A stretch of DNA of 64,000 bases, taken from the NCBI GenBank assembly GCA_000014925.1, contig CP000474.1, positions 3,968,001 to 4,032,000 of the forward strand. The letters run 5' to 3'. The position numbers and the translations under genes were made by a program. This document shows, piece after piece, positions 60,455 to 64,000 of this stretch. The notes beneath the pieces were generated by a model that searched no databases, had not been told where the DNA came from, and was given only the letters and a program-made list of their open reading frames with translations. Position 1 is the stretch's first letter. Each line of letters begins with the position of its first letter. This stretch comes from Paenarthrobacter aurescens TC1. Lineage in GTDB: Bacteria; Actinomycetota; Actinomycetes; Actinomycetales; Micrococcaceae.

Positions 60455-61144
60455 ATGACGGACATCTCCGGCTCGGGACTTACAGACACCAACGCCGTGG
60501 CGGAACCCCGCCTGGCAGCGAGCGTCATCCTGCTCCGCGACGCCTCGGACGGCCTCGAAGCCTTCGTCCAACACAGGGTGAGCACCATGGACTTTGCCGC
60601 CGGAATGGTGGTCTTCCCTGGCGGACGCGTCGATGCCGCCGATCAGAGCGGGTGGGACTACCCGGCGGAGCTGCTTCAACGCCACGCAGCCGACTGGAAC
60701 CAGAGCTCCCTGAGCGCGGATCCGGGAGCAGCAGCGAAGAACGCCGGGACGGTACTCGCTGCCGCCATCCGCGAGGTTCAGGAGGAGGCCGGACTCACCA
60801 TCGATGCCTCCGACCTCCGCCCGTGGGCCAACTGGATCACCCCCACGGACATGCCCAAACGCTTCGACACGTTCTTCTACGTTGCCAAGCCCTCTCCGGG
60901 AGCCACGCCCCAGCATCAAACTACGGAAGCCTGGCAATCACTGTGGATGCCGGTGGCGGACATTCTTGAAGCGGAAGCCGCAGGCACGTTGAAACTGATG
61001 CCGCCCACCTATTACCTGCTCAAAGAAATCGCCGGACTCGGAACCGTGGACGCTGTCTGGTCGGCCGAACACCCAGTCGTTCCAGTACTTGCGCCGGTTG
61101 GTTCATTGGCGGCGTTCCTCAAGGAACGGGAAAGCCGCCGCTAA
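60455..61144 (+). CDS. Nudix hydrolase
   Basis: 229 aa with a Nudix-like box GTVLAAAIREVQEEAGLTID; RExxEEAGL is intact but the first part of the canonical GxxxxxE is a little altered. WVTPTDMPKRFDTFFYVAKPS-type sequence follows. Resembles acyl-CoA/nucleoside-diphosphate NUDT7/19-like proteins by length. AAAGGGGC upstream acts as ribosome site. Substrate unknown. Confidence 0.85.
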   Translation: MTDISGSGLTDTNAVAEPRLAASVILLRDASDGLEAFVQHRVSTMDFAAGMVVFPGGRVDAADQSGWDYPAELLQRHAADWNQSSLSADPGAAAKNAGTVLAAAIREVQEEAGLTIDASDLRPWANWITPTDMPKRFDTFFYVAKPSPGATPQHQTTEAWQSLWMPVADILEAEAAGTLKLMPPTYYLLKEIAGLGTVDAVWSAEHPVVPVLAPVGSLAAFLKERESRR

Positions 61145-61174
61145 CGGTGTGGCCTTTAGAGCTAGGCTGGGGGC

Positions 61175-61435
61175 ATGAACCTCTTCTTCAAGCTGATCGG
61201 TGCCGGAGTAAGCCTCGGAGCAGGATTCGTAGGCACCAAACTCGTCAATAAAGGGTGGGAAAAGGCCACTGGCAACAAACCACCCATGGGCAACGACGAT
61301 ATGGAAACCAGTCTGCGTTCGGCGCTGACATTCGCACTGATTTCGGCTTTTGTGAGCACGCTCATCCAGGTCCTGGCAAGCCGGGGCACGCAGCGCGCCA
61401 TCGCGCGCTTCGCGAAGACCCACGACATCGTCTAG
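61175..61435 (+). CDS. DUF4235 small membrane protein
   Basis: 86 aa: two hydrophobic segments (FFKLIGAGVSLGAGFVGTKLV and LTFALISAFVSTLIQVLA) around a charged middle with KGWEKATGNKPP, matching DUF4235 common in actinobacteria. No function known. It starts 31 nt after the Nudix gene. Confidence 0.85.
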   Translation: MNLFFKLIGAGVSLGAGFVGTKLVNKGWEKATGNKPPMGNDDMETSLRSALTFALISAFVSTLIQVLASRGTQRAIARFAKTHDIV

Positions 61436-61449
61436 GCACCCGAACCACG

Positions 61450-61479
61450 ACGCCGGGTCACCTGCAGGTGACCCGGCGT
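61450..61479. terminator. Perfect 30-bp palindrome, bidirectional terminator
   Basis: ACGCCGGGTCACC and GGTGACCCGGCGT enclose TGCA. It is between the DUF4235 stop and the convergent mnhG stop, so it can end both transcripts. Confidence 0.85.
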
Positions 61480-61494
61480 TCGTTGTGGCTGCTG

Positions 61495-61887
61495 CTAGCG
61501 GTCGCTCCCCGGTTCCTGACCGGCGGCCGCCCTTTGGACTACGGCTTCCAACTCATCCTTGGTGAGCTTTTCGCGGTGTCCGTGCTTGGTGCGGTACGCC
61601 GAGCGGCCCACCATGTGGGCAGAGACGGGCGCCGTGAGGAGCTGGAAAATCCAGGCCACCACCAAGACAGGCCACACCCACCAGGTGCGCATCTGGAGTC
61701 CGATTGCGGCAAGCATAAGGAACAACCCCAGGACCTGCGGTTTGGTGGCTGCGTGCATGCGGCTCATGAGGTCCGGGAAGCGGAGCAAGCCGATGGCCGC
61801 GCCCAGTGACATCAGGGCACCCACCACCAGGAATACGGCGGTGACAACATCAATCACAGCGTCAAGGCCGGTGGCATCAGGACTCAT
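61495..61887 (-). CDS. mnhG: Na+/H+ antiporter subunit G
   Basis: 130 aa from ATG 61887. MnhG/MrpG: about three helices (IDVVTAVFLVVGALMSLGAAIGLLRFPDLMSRMHAATK) with the conserved RMHA and a C-terminal charged tail of ~45 residues. The start overlaps the mnhF stop. Last gene of the operon. Confidence 0.92.
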   Translation of the reverse strand: MSPDATGLDAVIDVVTAVFLVVGALMSLGAAIGLLRFPDLMSRMHAATKPQVLGLFLMLAAIGLQMRTWWVWPVLVVAWIFQLLTAPVSAHMVGRSAYRTKHGHREKLTKDELEAVVQRAAAGQEPGSDR

Positions 61888-62155
61888 TGCTTTGCTCCCT
61901 GCGTTCGGCCACGAACCTTGCAACTGTCACAGAGCCGATGAAACCGATCACTGCGAGCGCTACCAGCAGCATCAGGTTGTTCAGATGCTTGTTCAACGCC
62001 ATATCGATCGCCAGGGCAGCGCCCAGGATTGCCAGCAAAACGTCTGATGCCAGAACGCGATCCAGGAGGGACGGGCCGATGGCGATGCGGATAATTGCCC
62101 CAGCGGCGGCCAAGCTGAGGATCACGGCCGTAGCTATGAGAACCGCTTCTTTCAT
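61877..62155 (-). CDS. mnhF: Na+/H+ antiporter subunit F
   Basis: 92 aa from ATG 62155. MnhF/MrpF: RIAIGPSLLDRVLASDVLLA is the family signature, with three helices. Overlaps mnhE by four bases. The longer frame to 62656 is the antisense-like extension and was rejected. Confidence 0.92.
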   Translation of the reverse strand: MKEAVLIATAVILSLAAAGAIIRIAIGPSLLDRVLASDVLLAILGAALAIDMALNKHLNNLMLLVALAVIGFIGSVTVARFVAERREQSNES

Positions 62156-62718
62156 AGCGCTGCTCCTTCCATCCCGGGACGCTGTTCGGCTTTGAGGGCC
62201 TCGACTTCTTCGCGTGTACCCATGATCCGGATCAGTCCTGCTTCGATGTCTTGGGTTTCCTGACGAATCTTGTCGATGTCCGCCTCTTCGTAAATGTTGA
62301 GCGCGTGCAGATAAAGCGTGGACGTGGAGCGGTCCACCTCCACCACCAGGGATCCGGGGATCAGCGAGATAACGTGCCCGGTGGCCGTCACCATGAGGTC
62401 GGAATGGCTCCGCAAAGGAACAGCGACGACGGCGCTGCGAACCTTGGGTCCCTTGGCTACAGCCAGGTACAGCACCAGGAAGCTCGCTGCCACCACTTTG
62501 GCGAGGAACATGAGGGCGAAAGGAATGGCGCGCAGGATGTTGAACCTGCCGCTGAGCTCCACCGGGGGGAGGTAGAAGAACTTGGCCACCAGCACGGCGA
62601 TCAGTGCGCCGAACAGGAGGTTGCCCGGGCTGAAGTCCCGCCACAGCGCACCCCACACGATCACCAACCAGATGAGCAACGGCAGTTCAGTGCGGAACGA
62701 GATCGGTTTGCGGCTCAT
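62152..62718 (-). CDS. mnhE: Na+/H+ antiporter subunit E
   Basis: 188 aa: ELPLLIWLVIVWGALWRDFSP, then the DUF-like C-terminal cytoplasmic part with VISLIPGSLVVEVDRSTSTLYLHAL, as in MrpE/MnhE. Overlaps mnhF and mnhD by four bases each. A ~25-residue C-terminal extension follows. Confidence 0.92.
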   Translation of the reverse strand: MSRKPISFRTELPLLIWLVIVWGALWRDFSPGNLLFGALIAVLVAKFFYLPPVELSGRFNILRAIPFALMFLAKVVAASFLVLYLAVAKGPKVRSAVVAVPLRSHSDLMVTATGHVISLIPGSLVVEVDRSTSTLYLHALNIYEEADIDKIRQETQDIEAGLIRIMGTREEVEALKAEQRPGMEGAAL

Positions 62719-64000
62719 TTCGCATCACCCGTCTGTACTTCATCTGTGTGCGTTTCATCCGTCTGCGCAAGCGGCGGCACCACAACGGAATCTCCCAACA
62801 CGGAGTGAATATAGGCGGAGCGGTCCAACATGATTCCAGCGGAGCCGTCAGCAACCTTGAACAACGGACCTGCGAAGACCGTCAAAGCCACGCCGAACAC
62901 CACCAGCCCAGCTGTTGACCCCACCATGGTCCGTGGGAGCACTCCGACGTTCCCGGGGGTTTTCAGCACGGGGTCCGGGTACTCGGCGTCCTCAGGCTTC
63001 CTCCAGAACGCCCTGTTCCACACGCGGGCGATCGCCAGCAGGGTCAGCAGGCTGGTCACCACGCCACCTACCACCAGCACTATGGCCAGCGGCGTTCCCA
63101 GTTCAACACCGGCCTGCAACAGCCCCAGCTTTCCAAGGAAGCCGGAGAACGGTGGGATGCCTGCCAGATTCATCGCAGGAACAAAGAACAGCAAGGCCAG
63201 CAGCGGTGACAGCTTCGCCAAGCCACCCAAGCGGTCCATGGATGAGCTGCCGCCACGCCGCTCAATAAGACCCGTGACCAGGAACAAACTGGTCTGCACT
63301 GTGATGTGGTGGGCAACGTAGAAGACCGCAGCCCCGAGTCCGGCCACGGAGCTCATCGCCAGGCCAAACACCATGTAGCCGATATGGCTCACCAAGGTAA
63401 AGGACAGGAGACGTTTGATGTCACTCTGGGCCAAGGCGCCCAGAATTCCGACAATCATGGTCAGTAGCGCCACCACCATCAGTGGAACGTTGAGGGTGTC
63501 CCCGGGGAACAGGAGCGTTTCCGTGCGGACCATCGCGTAGACGCCCACTTTTGTCAGCAAGCCTGCGAACACGGCGGTGACCGGGGCGGGAGCAGTTGGA
63601 TAGGAGTCCGGGAGCCAGAAGGACAGGGGGAAGACTGCTGCCTTGATCCCGAAGGCCACCAACAACATCACGTGCAGGAGGTTTTGCGTGCCTTGGTCCA
63701 GTTCGGCCAGCTTGATGGCCAAATCCGCCATGGTGATGGTTCCGGTGGCTCCGTAGATCATGGCGATGGCGATGAGGAACAGAACGGACGACACCACGGA
63801 GACCACAACGTACGTCACGCCCGCGCGGATACGTGGCCCTGTCCCGCCCAACGTCATGAGCACGTAACTTGCGGTCAGCAGGATCTCGAAGCCGACGTAA
63901 AGGTTGAAAAGGTCACCGGTGAGAAAGGCATTGGACACGCCCGCGACCAGAATCAGGTACGTGGGGTGGAAGATCGAAACCGGCGCTTCCTGGTCGCCGT
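62715..64000 (-). CDS. mnhD: Na+/H+ antiporter subunit D, 5' end beyond the window
   Basis: NADH-dehydrogenase-ND5/ND2-like membrane subunit; the frame runs open past 64000, so the N-terminus is missing (at least 427 residues are shown). Signatures: SNAFLTGDLFNLYVGFEILLTASYVLM, ALLTKVGVYAMVR, VAHHITVQTSLFLVTGLIERR and FFVPAMNLAGIPPFSGFLGKL. Proton-conducting part of the Mrp complex. Subunits A, B and C should lie to the right. Confidence 0.93.
   Translation of the reverse strand, partial: GDQEAPVSIFHPTYLILVAGVSNAFLTGDLFNLYVGFEILLTASYVLMTLGGTGPRIRAGVTYVVVSVVSSVLFLIAIAMIYGATGTITMADLAIKLAELDQGTQNLLHVMLLVAFGIKAAVFPLSFWLPDSYPTAPAPVTAVFAGLLTKVGVYAMVRTETLLFPGDTLNVPLMVVALLTMIVGILGALAQSDIKRLLSFTLVSHIGYMVFGLAMSSVAGLGAAVFYVAHHITVQTSLFLVTGLIERRGGSSSMDRLGGLAKLSPLLALLFFVPAMNLAGIPPFSGFLGKLGLLQAGVELGTPLAIVLVVGGVVTSLLTLLAIARVWNRAFWRKPEDAEYPDPVLKTPGNVGVLPRTMVGSTAGLVVFGVALTVFAGPLFKVADGSAGIMLDRSAYIHSVLGDSVVVPPLAQTDETHTDEVQTGDAK

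Noticed and set aside
60002..60937. Minus-strand frame across the 74-bp repeats, and two plus-strand frames there
   Set aside because: Repeat lengths are not multiples of 3; the frames only translate the repeat and the antisense of the Nudix gene.
1..64000. tRNA, rRNA, insertion sequences, integrases
   Set aside because: I scanned for cloverleaf-like sequence, rRNA conserved blocks and transposase motifs and saw none; a tool such as tRNAscan-SE could confirm.

Overview
The window is GC-rich with dense, short-spaced genes. Its best matches are to high-GC Gram-positive families: a mycobacterial-type DinB, an IdeR/DtxR-like iron box, a SAM-IV riboswitch, PASTA proteins and a complex-type Na+/H+ antiporter operon. 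It looks like a chromosomal piece of an Arthrobacter/Paenarthrobacter-type actinobacterium (inference; there is no rRNA to confirm it). I see no tRNA, rRNA, insertion sequence or CRISPR array.

Layout. 1-1.9 kb: the 3' end of a contractile-injection-system (phage-tail-like) operon with a PASTA protein. 2-6.2 kb: AlaA-type aminotransferase, then a two-gene unit of a membrane-anchored sigma-factor-like protein and a membrane protein with four Big_2 repeats. 6.3-11.7 kb: amine catabolism (copper amine oxidase, TetR, LysE exporter, aldehyde dehydrogenase). 11.8-12.7 kb: prephenate dehydratase of unusual type. 12.7-19 kb: arsenic island (arsO-like flavoprotein, arsT, arsC, ArsR-ArsC fusion, aquaglyceroporin, membrane protein, ArsR, ArsN-like acetyltransferase). 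19-25.4 kb: MMPL exporter with MarR, methyltransferase, YCII/ECF42 sigma pair, aldo/keto reductase. 25.4-32.4 kb: DinB, LysE transporter and a LacI-controlled nucleoside hydrolase-MFS-ribokinase operon. 32.4-40.4 kb: TetR pair, protein tyrosine phosphatase, P-loop/PabB fusion, cardiolipin synthase, PabC-like lyase, amino-acid permease. 40.6-49.4 kb: mainly sulfur metabolism (AhpD-like protein, cysteine synthase, HAL-like lyase lacking the usual MIO triad, flavin monooxygenase, SulP, then a SAM-IV riboswitch upstream of DUF1737-rhodanese-metZ). 50-53 kb: YbdK ligase and an XRE-MurA fusion. 53-56.7 kb: iron-box-controlled siderophore-type genes. 56.7-60 kb: TPP-riboswitch-controlled ECF thiamine/HMP transporter. 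60-60.4 kb: array of 74-bp tandem repeats. 60.5-64 kb: Nudix, DUF4235 and the Mnh/Mrp antiporter operon (G, F, E and truncated D).

How it works together. Many transcription units have a divergent regulator with a visible palindrome between the genes (TetR/amine oxidase, MarR/MMPL, TetR/small membrane protein, LacI/nucleosidase, ArsR sites). Two riboswitches (SAM-IV and TPP) and an IdeR-like box place methionine synthesis, thiamine uptake and iron uptake under metabolite control. In the arsenic island an identical operator-like sequence lies in front of both arsR and arsC, linking two separated transcription units.

Most noteworthy: the membrane sigma-like/Big_2 pair; the HAL-superfamily protein with an SSD sequence where Ala-Ser-Gly should be, within sulfur genes; the ArsR-ArsC fusion and Cys-tailed ArsO; the kinase-PabB and XRE-MurA fusions; a probable CTG start for the ECF42 sigma factor; and three families of intergenic repeats (74-bp, 32-bp and two 83-bp inverted-repeat elements).
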